The notes: generated by a model not told the origin, from the sequence alone. Numbered from the stretch's first letter, positions 43,301 to 52,820 are shown. The stretch: 64,000 bases of DNA from an uncultured Dehalococcoidia bacterium (GCA_958296225.1 OY282456.1:868001-932000), one strand, 5' to 3'. Program-made: numbers and translations.

Positions 43301-44230
43301 ATGACTACCCAAACCCCTAACGACGCGCTAAACGCCAGCAGCGCCGCCGCCGTTGACGACGCCGCGCTGCTGGATATGCGGCCGCGGCCCACGTGGTACG
43401 GCAGCATCATGCGGTTCTACCGCACGAAACCCCTGGGCGGAATCAGCGCCACCATCATTGCCCTGACCGTCCTGGCGGCCATATTCGCTCCGGTAATCGT
43501 GCCTCACGACCCGCTGGACCTGGTTCACGACCCCTTTGTGGCTCCGTCAGCCACGGCGTGGCTGGGTTCCGACGACCTGGGGCGGGACGTGTTCAGCCGG
43601 GTTATCGCCGGGGCGCGGATTTCAATGTACGTGGGGATTCTCAGCGTGCTTATCGGAATCACCATCGGCACCGTCGTCGGCATCCTCAGCGCTTACCTGG
43701 GCGGTGTCCTGGACCTGGTGATTCAGCGGATTGTGGACGCTCTGATGGCGTTTCCGGCCATCATCATGGCGCTGGGCTTGATGGCGGCGCTGGGGGCGTC
43801 GGTGAACAACATTGTGGCGGCGCTGGTCGTGATTCTGGTTCCCGGCGCCATCCGGGTTATCCGCTCGCAGGTGCTGAGCATCAAGGAGCTGGACTATACC
43901 CTGGCCGCCGAGGCCATTGGCGCGCGGCCCTGGCGCATTATGCTGCGGCACATCCTGCCCAACGTTACCGCCAGTTATATCGTACTCAGCACCATCACGC
44001 TGGGGCTGGCCATCGTCATTGAAGCATCGCTGAGCTTCCTGGGCGTGGGGGTGCCGCCGGACGTGCCGACGTGGGGCGGGATGCTCACCGAAGGGGCTTC
44101 CCAGTACATTCGCAACGCGCCGTGGCTGGCCGTCTTTCCCGGCCTGGCCATCTCCATAATCGTGTTCTCCATCAACTTCCTGGGGGACGCGCTGCGGGAC
44201 ACGCTGGATCCGAGGCTGCGGGGACGCTAA
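43301..44230 (+). CDS. dppC: Peptide/nickel-type ABC permease, DppC-like
   Basis: 309-aa partner permease. It has the N-terminal cytoplasmic segment, then the DppC hallmark HPFVAPSATAWLGSDDLGRDVFSRVI-type region (present as PSATAWLGSDDLGRD) and the coupling loop AAEAIGARPWRIMLRHILPN. It ends the operon; a strong terminator follows. The DppD/DppF ATPases must be supplied from elsewhere. Confidence 0.92.
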   Translation: MTTQTPNDALNASSAAAVDDAALLDMRPRPTWYGSIMRFYRTKPLGGISATIIALTVLAAIFAPVIVPHDPLDLVHDPFVAPSATAWLGSDDLGRDVFSRVIAGARISMYVGILSVLIGITIGTVVGILSAYLGGVLDLVIQRIVDALMAFPAIIMALGLMAALGASVNNIVAALVVILVPGAIRVIRSQVLSIKELDYTLAAEAIGARPWRIMLRHILPNVTASYIVLSTITLGLAIVIEASLSFLGVGVPPDVPTWGGMLTEGASQYIRNAPWLAVFPGLAISIIVFSINFLGDALRDTLDPRLRGR

Positions 44231-44247
44231 ACCTATACTTTCCCGAT

Positions 44248-44288
44248 AAAGCGGCCGGGGCGGATTGGAAACCCGCCCCGGCCGCTTT
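44248..44288. terminator. Bidirectional terminator
   Basis: Perfect 16-bp stem AAAGCGGCCGGGGCGG with a 9-nt loop; A-run on one side and T-run on the other. It lies between the convergent dppC and TSUP genes and serves both. Confidence 0.8.
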
Positions 44289-44340
44289 CCGATTTTCGCA
44301 ATGGCCCGCTTTACAGACTGCCGACAGTTGCTCACTTCCC

Positions 44341-45471
44341 CTAACGCTGAACCGTTACCCTGGCCGGCCCGTCGGACGGCGTCCGCCGTCGGCGCGCTGC
44401 CCGCAGCAGCGCCAGCCGCCGGCCCCGACGCGCCCGCGCTACCACGGCAATCGCCAGCAGCGCCAAGATCGTTATCGCTACCCCGCCGGAAACTCCCAGC
44501 AGCAGCCCCCGGCTCACCTGCTCCAGCCGGGCCACCCCTAGCATTTGCGCCAGCTGCCCCAGGCCAACGGCTACCCCGGCATTCAGCACCGTCACGCCGA
44601 ACAGCCCCAGGATGCGGCTGGCGTTCACAAAGCGCGTCGCCAGCGCCCCCAACTGCGTGCCCACCGATGCCGACGCGAACATTATTACCGCAATCACCGG
44701 GTCCACGCTGCCGCTCAGTGAATACAAAAAAGCGCCCAGCGTGCCGGTAATAATTATCTGGAACAGGTCGGTGCCAATCGCCACTGCCGGCGGTATGCCC
44801 AGGCCGTACACCAGAAACGGCATCAGCAGAAATCCGCCGCCGGCGCCCAGCAAAGCCGCGATAAAGCCGATGACGAACCCGGCAAAAGCCGGCACCAAGG
44901 CCGACATCTCGGCAATGCCCGCGTTGTGAAACGCCGGCCGCAGATTGACCTCGCCGGTTATTCCGGTGAAGGCCGGAACCGGCAACCTCAGCCGCGACGG
45001 GCCAATGCGCACTCTCTGAAACCATCCCGGCAGCCCTCCGCCCACACCGGGCCCCGGCCGGTAGCGCAGCCGGCGCAGCCAGTTGCCCACCATCAGCGAG
45101 CCCAGGCTCAGCAACAGCACGAAATAAACCGCCCCAACGACCGGCCCGGCAATGCCCGCTTCCGCCAGCACGCTGTTTACGCGCTCGCCCGCGAAAACGC
45201 CGGGCACCGTGCCACACACGATGAGCGCCGCCAGCCGAAGGTCCACGTTTCCCAACCGGCGGTGCCGCAGCGTGCTGGTAATGGCCGTTCCCATTACCAT
45301 CAGCAGCCCCGTGCCTACGGCGTAAATCGTGGGAACCCCCAGCACCAGCAGCCCGCCGGTGATGAGAAAGCCGCCGCCCACCCCGAAAAAGCCGGTCATA
45401 GTGCCGACAATCATCCCCAGCAGCGCCAGCAGCAGCGGCGATATAACTACGTCGGCAATGGGAAAGTACAC
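44341..45471 (-). CDS. TSUP (TauE/SafE) family transporter
   Basis: 376-aa membrane protein with two homologous halves. The repeated motif GxxxGFFGVGGGF (near 25-35) and LLGAGGGFLLMPFL in the second half is typical of sulfite/sulfonate exporters. An internal hydrophilic loop (about 140-175) and a very basic tail are seen. The start is GTG 45471, overlapping the stop region of the small upstream gene. The substrate is not determined. Confidence 0.85.
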   Translation of the reverse strand: MYFPIADVVISPLLLALLGMIVGTMTGFFGVGGGFLITGGLLVLGVPTIYAVGTGLLMVMGTAITSTLRHRRLGNVDLRLAALIVCGTVPGVFAGERVNSVLAEAGIAGPVVGAVYFVLLLSLGSLMVGNWLRRLRYRPGPGVGGGLPGWFQRVRIGPSRLRLPVPAFTGITGEVNLRPAFHNAGIAEMSALVPAFAGFVIGFIAALLGAGGGFLLMPFLVYGLGIPPAVAIGTDLFQIIITGTLGAFLYSLSGSVDPVIAVIMFASASVGTQLGALATRFVNASRILGLFGVTVLNAGVAVGLGQLAQMLGVARLEQVSRGLLLGVSGGVAITILALLAIAVVARARRGRRLALLRAARRRRTPSDGPARVTVQR

Positions 45472-45472
45472 G

Positions 45473-45655
45473 TCAGCTCCGCCGCAGAGCGTTCAGCGCC
45501 CGCGTCGCCAGAGCCACGCCGCGCCCCACCAAATCCCAGAACACGTACAGCACAACCGCAGTAACCGCCATGGCGACAATTACCGACACCGCCCACAATC
45601 CGGGGTTGGCGCTCAAGCCGGCCAAAAACTCGAACATTGCCTCGTACATAGCCAA
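45473..45655 (-). CDS. Small membrane protein
   Basis: 60-aa protein with one long transmembrane helix (AVSVIVAMAVTAVVLYVFW, about 22-40) and an amphipathic, Arg-ending tail. It ends one base before the TSUP start and is likely its co-transcribed accessory. I do not recognise a family. Confidence 0.55.
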   Translation of the reverse strand: MAMYEAMFEFLAGLSANPGLWAVSVIVAMAVTAVVLYVFWDLVGRGVALATRALNALRRS

Positions 45656-45699
45656 TTCCAGTCAGTGGAATATGAATTTTACATCAATGTACAGGATAG

Positions 45700-46917
<1,218 letters not shown>

Positions 46918-46929
46918 ACGGTGCCCCGG

Positions 46930-47232
46930 CTATCCCGCCCGATAGCGCGCCAGCACCTCACGCAGAAAATCGGGGTCGTCCAGCAATCTTTCCTGAAGCC
47001 GGGTTTCCCGCTCCGATTCGCATTTGGGCCTGCCATCCGGCAGGAATAGACGGCGACGGCGGAGCCGGTTACCCGGTCGCCCTGGCTTGCGCTCGTCATA
47101 CACTGCGGATGCTTTTTCCATAAAGTCAGGGTCTTTCAGCAATTTTTCCAGAATGCGCTCCGCCAGTGCGATGTCCTTGTGCTTAAACAACGTATTGCTG
47201 AGATGCTTGCCAAGCATATACCCCATTACCAT
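46930..47232 (-). CDS. Small hypothetical protein
   Basis: About 100-aa protein, unrecognised. It contains two related segments, LAERILEKLLKDPDFMEKASAVY and RLQERLLDDPDFLREVLARY, which look like an internal repeat of a (R/E)LLxDPDFxxxV motif separated by a basic stretch. AGGAGGTG precedes ATG 47232. Convergent with tgt. Confidence 0.5.
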   Translation of the reverse strand: MVMGYMLGKHLSNTLFKHKDIALAERILEKLLKDPDFMEKASAVYDERKPGRPGNRLRRRRLFLPDGRPKCESERETRLQERLLDDPDFLREVLARYRAG

Positions 47233-47348
47233 AATCAGCACCTCCTTATCGCCAGGTCAGCACACTCTCAATTGCCGCAATGATAACGATATTGACGCGC
47301 GCGCTACCGAAGTGAACGCGAGGTGCCTATCTATTGCCAGCGGCGATT

Positions 47349-47807
47349 TTACGTCCCTGATTTCCTTCGTAGCCGCCCCTGGAGATTCGCCCATTGCACC
47401 GCAAGCATCAAGCCAATCAGCGCGCCCAGACCGTCAAGGGCAATGTCCACGACGGAAACGTTACGTCCCGGCACGAAATGCTGGTGCAACTCGTCGGTCA
47501 ATCCGTAGCTCACAGTGAGGACGAAAGCGCCGCCCAGGACATACCGGCAGCCAAGGCCGGGGTACGAAGTCAGCAGGCGGTAGAGCAACACTGCCAACAC
47601 CGCAAATTCAACAGTATGCGCTATCGGTGTCAGCCATTCTCCATACGCCGAATGATTGGTCAACGGCGAATGATTGGTCAATTCCTGCCGCGTCGCTCTC
47701 AGAGTCGCCTTCGGCAAGCTGGAAATCAGGAATATCACACCCATCCAAACCATCACCGGCAACCAGTAGAGGACGAAGTGCTTTACCCATGGGCCGGGTG
47801 TAGCCAT
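47349..47807 (-). CDS. VanZ-family membrane protein
   Basis: 152-aa protein with four hydrophobic helices and the VanZ pattern: WLPVMVWMGVIFLISSLP near the start, HTVEFAVLAVLLYR, and SYGLTDELHQHFVPGRNVSVVDIALDGLGALIG at the end. The function of this family outside teicoplanin resistance is unclear. Its start overlaps the end of the UGSC gene by 25 bp, so it is the distal gene of that operon. Confidence 0.85.
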   Translation of the reverse strand: MATPGPWVKHFVLYWLPVMVWMGVIFLISSLPKATLRATRQELTNHSPLTNHSAYGEWLTPIAHTVEFAVLAVLLYRLLTSYPGLGCRYVLGGAFVLTVSYGLTDELHQHFVPGRNVSVVDIALDGLGALIGLMLAVQWANLQGRLRRKSGT

Positions 47808-48391
47808 AACCCTTCTCCCCGATGCCCCAGCAGCGCCGCCACAATATCAGTTACCACCGCATCCACTCGCTGCCCGATAGCCGCAGCGTCCAGCGCCGCC
47901 ACCGGATGCTGCAAGTACACTGACCCAGCGTAGTCGGGCCGCCCCAGCGACACGATGTGCTGCTGGGCAGCCGAGCAAAACGCCTGCGTATGCACCACCA
48001 CCGTCCGCACTCCCCGGTCTTCCAGCGCCACGGCGTCGCGCAAACTGCGCGCCACGCAGCTGCCTCAATCCCCCACCGCCGTTACCACGAAGTCGCATTG
48101 CGCCAGCTCGTCAATAATCTCCGGTGCGGCGGGAGCCGAGAACACCCACTTGGAGCGCACCAGCGAGTCGGTCATTCCATAGCCGTCGGCCAACCGCCGC
48201 CGGATAGCCTCCAGAATCACGTCCGCGTTACCCTTGCGGTTATCCAGAAAACCGCCGCGCAATCCTGCCAGCGTCTCCAGCGGAGCCGCCGCCCGACGCT
48301 GCGGCTCCTCCGGCCGGTCGGTAGGGTCCAGCAGCCCCAAAGCGGCAACGCGCCTTGCCAAATTATCTTTCCCGTCAATCATAGTCATCAT
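47783..48391 (-). CDS. UGSC-family selenoprotein (Sec at TGA 48065-48067)
   Basis: 202-aa protein if the in-frame TGA is decoded as selenocysteine (residue 109). The frame reads LAQCDFVVTAVGD, TGA, GSCVARSLRDAVALEDRG, which is exactly the Sec-Gly-Ser-Cys motif that names this family of predicted redox selenoproteins. N-terminal half: LARRVAALGLLDPTD; C-terminal half: VVVHTQAFCSAAQ and QHPVAALDAAAIGQRVD. The start is probably ATG 48391 with GGACAGG just before it. A hairpin at SECIS spacing follows the TGA. The upstream gene (48418-49455) is the partner usually found with it. Confidence 0.85.
48037..48051 (-). promoter_or_regulatory. Candidate bacterial SECIS in UGSC gene
   Basis: CGCGCA-GUU-UGCGCG: a perfect 6-bp stem with a 3-nt loop starting with G. 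The loop begins 19 nt after the UGA. A competing 5-bp hairpin closer to the UGA is possible but is too near by the usual rule. Confidence 0.62.
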
Positions 48392-48417
48392 CCTGTCCCG
48401 CAATGCAAAATGCCCAA

Positions 48418-49455
48418 CTACACCGTCCGCACCGGAGCCGAGGTAATCCGCGAACCCCAACCGGGAATGTACAGCGAATGGCGGCCCGGCCCGCCGGCCA
48501 CCATTATATGTATATCCTCGGGACGCCGCACTACCGGCACCATAGCGTCGTCATCCTCCCGGTCAATCCAGCGGGGCCACAGGGTGTTGCGATGAGTGTG
48601 CCGTCCGTGGATGCCGCCCAACTTCAACACGGAGAGGGGCTGACGCGCCAACTCGTAAAGATAAGAGCGCACGTCGTTCTTGCTCCACCCGGCGTTGGCA
48701 ATAATCTCAGCGTGCTCCGGCCCCAAAACCAGCAGCACATCCCCCATGACATGGATATTGTTGCAGCCGGGAATCGCCATAGACAGCGCAAAGGTAGCCA
48801 GCAAATCCCGCGGATTATCCGCGCCGTGGTTGTTCAGATTGTGCGGCGCCTCCGCCGGATGCACCGTAACTACCGACTGCTCCGGCGCATAGCCGCGTTC
48901 CACGTGATAGGGCGGCCAGGGATTTTCGGCCTCATTCTCAGCGATGCAGTAAGTGTACTTCCCCGGATGCCCAAAGGTAGCCCGGTCCTCATCGCCGGGC
49001 AGCGCGCCGCCCAGGTTGGTCAGCGCCAGCTTCACCGCCCGCCCGATGGTAGCGTTGGCCCGGTTGCCCTGCCCAAAGCAGTTGCCCCCGGAGTTCATCC
49101 CCAACTCGGCGGCAGCCGGCCCATTCACCACCACCAAAGGCGTAGCGATATGCGTCGAGCACTGCACCGACGCCAGGTTGAAACGGGGCCGCAGCAAAGC
49201 CTCAATCGCCGCAATCACCACGGGAAAATACTCCGGCCGGCAACCGGCCATCACCGCGTTGGCGGCCAGCTTCTCTACGGTGGCGCGTCCACCGCGCGGC
49301 GGGATTTCGCCGACCAGTTCCAGAGGGGAGCGGCCGGCGGCGTCCAGGAAAGGCTGCACTCGCGCGCGCGTCGGCGGGACGATGGGCAGGCCATCCGTCC
49401 AGCCGGCTGCGTAGGCCAGCGCCAAAGATTCGTCGTAATGACTGTCCGTAGTCAC
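48418..49455 (-). CDS. UGSC-associated conserved protein
   Basis: About 345-aa cytosolic protein of unknown biochemical function that lies just upstream of the UGSC gene (26 nt), probably in one transcript. Recognisable features are AGWTDGLPIVPPTRARV near residue 15, CSTHIATPLVVVNGPAA, GMNSGGNCFGQGNRANATIGRA, and HPGKYTYCIAENEAENPWPP. Several conserved Cys and His residues could form a metal or redox site that works with UGSC. GTG 49455 (VTTDSHYDESL) is the likeliest start, with GAGGAT upstream; the frame to 49575 looks noncoding. Confidence 0.65.
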   Translation of the reverse strand: MTTDSHYDESLALAYAAGWTDGLPIVPPTRARVQPFLDAAGRSPLELVGEIPPRGGRATVEKLAANAVMAGCRPEYFPVVIAAIEALLRPRFNLASVQCSTHIATPLVVVNGPAAAELGMNSGGNCFGQGNRANATIGRAVKLALTNLGGALPGDEDRATFGHPGKYTYCIAENEAENPWPPYHVERGYAPEQSVVTVHPAEAPHNLNNHGADNPRDLLATFALSMAIPGCNNIHVMGDVLLVLGPEHAEIIANAGWSKNDVRSYLYELARQPLSVLKLGGIHGRHTHRNTLWPRWIDREDDDAMVPVVRRPEDIHIMVAGGPGRHSLYIPGWGSRITSAPVRTV

Positions 49456-49477
49456 CGGAGATCTATCCTCAAAGACG

Positions 49478-49945
49478 TTATTCAACGAACATAGCCGGCA
49501 GCACCACCCGCACGCCCTGCTCATCGGCCAGCAACTGCTGCGGAGGCTGAATAACATCCCCCAGCGCCACCGCAATAGCCTCCTCCCCTGTAACGGCGGC
49601 CAAAGTGCGGGCGCGGCTGCAAGCCCGGCTTATATCGTGGTCGTGAATGGTACGCGAAACCTCAATAGCAGCATAAACATACTGCCGGTCGCTGGTACGA
49701 CGGGCGCGGATGATGATGTCCGTAACCAGCAAGTTGTCAATTTCCTCCTCAGTAACCACCCCCCGCGCCTCAGCCCGCTCCGCATCAGCAAGCAACTGCG
49801 GGTCAATCTCCCGTACACAGGTCAGCAGCACGGTGCCCCGAACCAATCCAAGTTCTTCCTTGGCAATTTGGAGAATGGAGTCCCTGGCCTGCCTTTCCAA
49901 GGCGCCTTCCCTGAGTGAATCCAAATTTGCTTGCAGTGCGCTCAT
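49478..49945 (-). CDS. PD-(D/E)XK-like protein (C-terminal half of split architecture)
   Basis: 155-aa protein with a short coiled coil (LDSLREGALERQARDSI) and a restriction-fold-like core (TDIIIRARRTSDRQYVYAAIEVSRTIHDHDISRACSRARTL). It corresponds to the C-terminal part of the 227-aa gene at 6935-7618. Its start overlaps the stop of the preceding gene by ATGA, so the two halves are probably made together. Confidence 0.5.
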   Translation of the reverse strand: MSALQANLDSLREGALERQARDSILQIAKEELGLVRGTVLLTCVREIDPQLLADAERAEARGVVTEEEIDNLLVTDIIIRARRTSDRQYVYAAIEVSRTIHDHDISRACSRARTLAAVTGEEAIAVALGDVIQPPQQLLADEQGVRVVLPAMFVE

Positions 49946-50199
49946 ATCGGCTCCAATCGTCCTAATCTCTCGTTCACCAACTGAAAGTAGCGGTTCGTAG
50001 TTTCGCTAAAATCGTCCAACCGCCGAGTGAGATTGGCCACCGCAGCCGCCAGTTCCTGAACTTGCTGAGCCAGGGCCGCAAGTTTTTGCGGCAGTTCAAG
50101 CAGCTCCTCCGTAAGGATTAGCTGTCGTACCGTGTCCCGCAACTCCGGCTGCTCGCGCAGCGCGCGTACAAAATCGTCAACGGTTATGATGGTAGTCAT
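49942..50199 (-). CDS. Coiled-coil partner (N-terminal half of split architecture)
   Basis: 85-aa protein: TVDDFVRALREQPELRDTVRQLILTEELLELP, then a predicted coiled coil to the end. The first 35 residues match the N-terminus of the gene at 6935 (TPEDLLRVLAENPEWKEAVRREILTEELINLP). It overlaps both neighbours by ATGA. Confidence 0.55.
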   Translation of the reverse strand: MTTIITVDDFVRALREQPELRDTVRQLILTEELLELPQKLAALAQQVQELAAAVANLTRRLDDFSETTNRYFQLVNERLGRLEPI

Positions 50200-50573
50200 A
50201 GCATATCTCCCGCGTCGCCTGATGCGACACTGCTATTATGCCATAGATATTCGTCGCGGAAATCCCGCACCGGCCACACCGCCGCGCAAGCGTCATAGCC
50301 GGCGGCATAAGTCAGCAGCTTGCCCGGGTGGTCGTGATTGGCCATCTCCGGCCGGCTCTCAATAATCACCGGCCGGCTGCTGCCCAAATCGCGCGCCAGC
50401 GCGTCCGGGGAGAACGAACCGACTGCCACTTCAGGCAATTGCAGTTCCAAGTCAAGCCCCAGCGCCGCGCCCAATTGGTCCAAGTTTTGCGCCAGCGACG
50501 GCGTGAAATCCGCCGCTTCGTGGGGCCAGACTTCCCGCAGGCCAACCCGTTCCATCGTTCCCAAATCAGCCAT
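50196..50573 (-). CDS. Truncated PD-(D/E)XK-like protein
   Basis: 125-aa protein resembling the core of the DUF4268 protein at 4026: FTPSLAQNLDQLGAALGLDLELQLPEVAVGSFSPDALARD, then VIIESRPEMANHDHPGKLLTYAAGYDACAAVWPV. The catalytic ENQ of the relative is ESR here, and the protein stops where the relative continues for another 120 residues. It is probably inactive. A fragment of a second copy lies at 51705-52040. It is coupled to the next gene by ATGA. Confidence 0.5.
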   Translation of the reverse strand: MADLGTMERVGLREVWPHEAADFTPSLAQNLDQLGAALGLDLELQLPEVAVGSFSPDALARDLGSSRPVIIESRPEMANHDHPGKLLTYAAGYDACAAVWPVRDFRDEYLWHNSSVASGDAGDML

Positions 50574-50599
50574 CGTAAAACCCCTTCGCGCCGCCGGCA

Positions 50600-51001
50600 T
50601 TACTGCGCCGGCGCGGTTCGTTCCTCAACAACCACCGCGCCGCCGTCCCACCAGTCAACAATAAGCCGGCTGCCGGCCAGCAGGTCGGTGCCAATCACCG
50701 GCATATTTCCCATTATGTCAATCCATATATCCACAGCCCGACCGTGCCACAATACCACCGCGGCGCAATAGACCGTTTCCTCCTCCTGTCCGTTTGCCAA
50801 AATGCTATGGCTTAATCCGGCGGTATGAAGCCCGAATTCCGGCATAGCCGATTCGGGTAAGATGAGCCAGCCCGTGCACGCGGTATCTACGATGGCTTCC
50901 AGCGTATGGAAAATCCGACCGTCGCCGGCAATAGCGATTTCTACCCAAGCCTCCAGACCGGAGCCGTCGGGCCGCGACGGTCTTACCGTCCCGCTAATCA
51001 T
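50600..51001 (-). CDS. Retropepsin-like aspartic protease, copy B1 (DTA variant)
   Basis: 133-aa clan AA aspartic protease-like protein (TIGR03698-type). The expected active-site triad DTG reads DTA here (EAIVDTACTGWLILPE), whereas its paralogue at 52079 has DTGFTG. It may be catalytically weakened. The start ATG overlaps the stop of the upstream gene by 8 bp. Confidence 0.6.
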   Translation of the reverse strand: MISGTVRPSRPDGSGLEAWVEIAIAGDGRIFHTLEAIVDTACTGWLILPESAMPEFGLHTAGLSHSILANGQEEETVYCAAVVLWHGRAVDIWIDIMGNMPVIGTDLLAGSRLIVDWWDGGAVVVEERTAPAQ

Positions 51002-51296
51002 GGCGAATCTTTTGCTCGGGGGTTACTGGAATCAACCCCATCCGCTCCGGTTTTCGGTAATACGGAGCCGGGTAGCCGACCAACTCGGCCCAAGTCAAGG
51101 CATTGGGCTGCCGTTCAAGCAACCGTTTGGTGATTGCCATGTCGCTGTGACGGCTCACAAAGTCGCCGACCTCATAATCTCCGCTGTGGACGTCAATGAC
51201 CACCAGTTTGCCCCGGTGCTTGGCCTCCATTTCCTCGCGTATCCCTTCGTAAATTTTCCGCCCGGCGGCAGCGATTTCCGCGCTGGTGAATTCCAT
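50994..51296 (-). CDS. Conserved hypothetical partner of retropepsin, copy 1
   Basis: 100-aa protein of unknown function. The core RKIYEGIREEMEAKHRGKLVVIDVHSGDYEVGDF and ITKRLLERQPNALTWAELVG are shared with 52464-52775. It is regularly next to a retropepsin-like gene here (both copies), implying a two-gene module. Confidence 0.55.
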   Translation of the reverse strand: MEFTSAEIAAAGRKIYEGIREEMEAKHRGKLVVIDVHSGDYEVGDFVSRHSDMAITKRLLERQPNALTWAELVGYPAPYYRKPERMGLIPVTPEQKIRHD

Positions 51297-51354
51297 AATC
51301 GTTCCCCCTTCGTCAGACGGTACAGTTCAACGCTATGCCTCTTGCCCAATGGCG

Positions 51355-51723
51355 TCAAAAGCCGGCTGCCGGCATCAGCAAGTCCTCTTGCGGAATAAGC
51401 CGCCGGTCTATTGGGTCAACGACCAGCCCCAAATCCTCCAGCGTCGTCGCACCCATCAGAAATTCGCCCTCCGGCCCGAAGGCGACCCGCGCCACCGCGT
51501 TGCGGCCGGCGGCGGAAAACCGGGCCCAGGCGGTTTGCAGCTCAACCCGCCGTCCAGCGGCAACGCGGGCGAACCGGGTCTCAACCGGCTCAATTCCCAA
51601 CTCGCGCAGCAAACTGCCCGGAAGCATGGAATGCGTAGCTCCGGTATCAACCAGCGCATTGACGGTTGCGCCGGTATCCGCGAAAAGATTGCCCACCCAC
51701 AAGTTCACGCTGAAGGTTCCCAT
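51355..51723 (-). CDS. Retropepsin-like aspartic protease, copy A1
   Basis: 122-aa single-domain aspartic protease-like protein with active-site segment ALVDTGATHSMLPGSLL near 25-40 and a C-terminal LGLVVDPIDRRLIP. It is nearly identical to 52821-53201 except for three changes and the last residues. The single-domain form would have to dimerise. Confidence 0.68.
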   Translation of the reverse strand: MGTFSVNLWVGNLFADTGATVNALVDTGATHSMLPGSLLRELGIEPVETRFARVAAGRRVELQTAWARFSAAGRNAVARVAFGPEGEFLMGATTLEDLGLVVDPIDRRLIPQEDLLMPAAGF

Positions 51724-52040
51724 ACCTTTGCCTCTCTGCCTCTTTTGGCTTCTGCTTTGTCAATAAACCTTGTACTCTTCCAGCACCGCCGCATCCAGAT
51801 GCAGCCCCATCCCCGACTCGGTGGGGGCGATGATTTCGCCGTTATCCCATTCCGGACGCGCTGGCGCGCGACCGGCGAGAACGAACCGACTGTCGCTTCG
51901 GGGAATTGCAGTTCCAGGTCAAGCCCCAGCGCCGCGCCCAACTGGTCCAAGTTTTGCGCCAGCGACGGCGTGAAATCCGCCGCTTCGTGGGGCCAGACTT
52001 CCGGCAGGTCAACCCGTTCCATCGTTCCCAAATCCGCCAT
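51705..52040 (-). pseudogene. Truncated duplicate of PD-(D/E)XK-like gene fused to enolase tail
   Basis: The first 60 residues (MADLGTMERVDLPEVWPHEAADFTPSLAQ...) match the start of the gene at 50573. At about 51858 the sequence changes to an out-of-frame copy of the 3' end of the enolase-superfamily gene (53238-53332). This is the junction of a tandem duplication, and the product is not expected to function. Confidence 0.65.
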
Positions 52041-52078
52041 CGTAAAATCCCTTCGCGCCGTTCCGCCGGCTGTTGCGC

Positions 52079-52471
52079 CTACGGCATCCGTTCCTCGACA
52101 ACTACCGCGCCGCCGTCCCACAAATCAATAGACAGATGGCAGGGTGACAGCAGCCCGGTGCCAACCATCGGCTTGTCGCCCATCATATGCACCCGCACGT
52201 CGATTGGCTGCCCGTGCCAAAGCAGTTCAGCCAGGTAAGTGCGTTTTAACTGCGTCTGCCCGTCGGCCAGGGTAACTGACCTGTCCCCCACGTAGTCCAG
52301 GTTCAGCTCAAATATAATGGGTTCCGGGAGCGACATTGCACCGGTGAATCCGGTATCTAATACCGCTTCAATTGTTTGGAAAACCCCGCTGCTGCCGACA
52401 ATGTCGACGGGTATGCGCGCCTCCAGGCCGGCGTCGTCATCGTCCCCGGCCGCTACCGCGCCCCTAATCAT
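52079..52471 (-). CDS. Retropepsin-like aspartic protease, copy B2
   Basis: 130-aa clan AA aspartic protease-like protein with a complete DTG motif (EAVLDTGFTGAMSLPE) and the family C-terminus GDKPMVGTGLLS...IDLWDGGAVVVEE. Much diverged from copy B1, although neighbouring duplicated sequence is nearly identical. ATG 52471 overlaps the upstream stop by 8 bp, as in copy 1. Confidence 0.65.
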   Translation of the reverse strand: MIRGAVAAGDDDDAGLEARIPVDIVGSSGVFQTIEAVLDTGFTGAMSLPEPIIFELNLDYVGDRSVTLADGQTQLKRTYLAELLWHGQPIDVRVHMMGDKPMVGTGLLSPCHLSIDLWDGGAVVVEERMP

Positions 52472-52775
52472 TAGCCGGCTCTGCCTGGGAGGCCAGAAGT
52501 TCCATTGTTTGCCGCCAGGAAAGCCGCGCGGACACATACAGCTCTTTCCCGACCAACTCGGCCCAGGTATGGGCATCAGGGCGCCGCTTGAACAGTCGTT
52601 TCGTAATTTTAACGTCGCTGCTTTCGCCTTCGTAGTCGCCCACCTCATAGTCGCCGCTGTTGATGTCAATGACCACCAGGCGGCCCCAGTGATTGGCCTC
52701 CAATTCCTCCCGTATCCCCGCGTAGATTTTCCGCCCGATGGCGGCGGCTTCCTCCGGGGTTTTGTCAAACCGCAT
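52464..52775 (-). CDS. Conserved hypothetical partner of retropepsin, copy 2
   Basis: 103-aa relative of 50994-51296 with the same core (RKIYAGIREELEANHWGRLVVIDINSGDYEVGDYEG, ITKRLFKRRPDAHTWAELVG) but a different C-terminus (LSWRQTMELLASQAEPAND). AGGAGG lies before the ATG. Confidence 0.55.
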   Translation of the reverse strand: MRFDKTPEEAAAIGRKIYAGIREELEANHWGRLVVIDINSGDYEVGDYEGESSDVKITKRLFKRRPDAHTWAELVGKELYVSARLSWRQTMELLASQAEPAND

Positions 52776-52820
52776 AACCGCGCCTCCTTGATTGCCGAGA
52801 TGCCGCAGCTCAATACCTCG

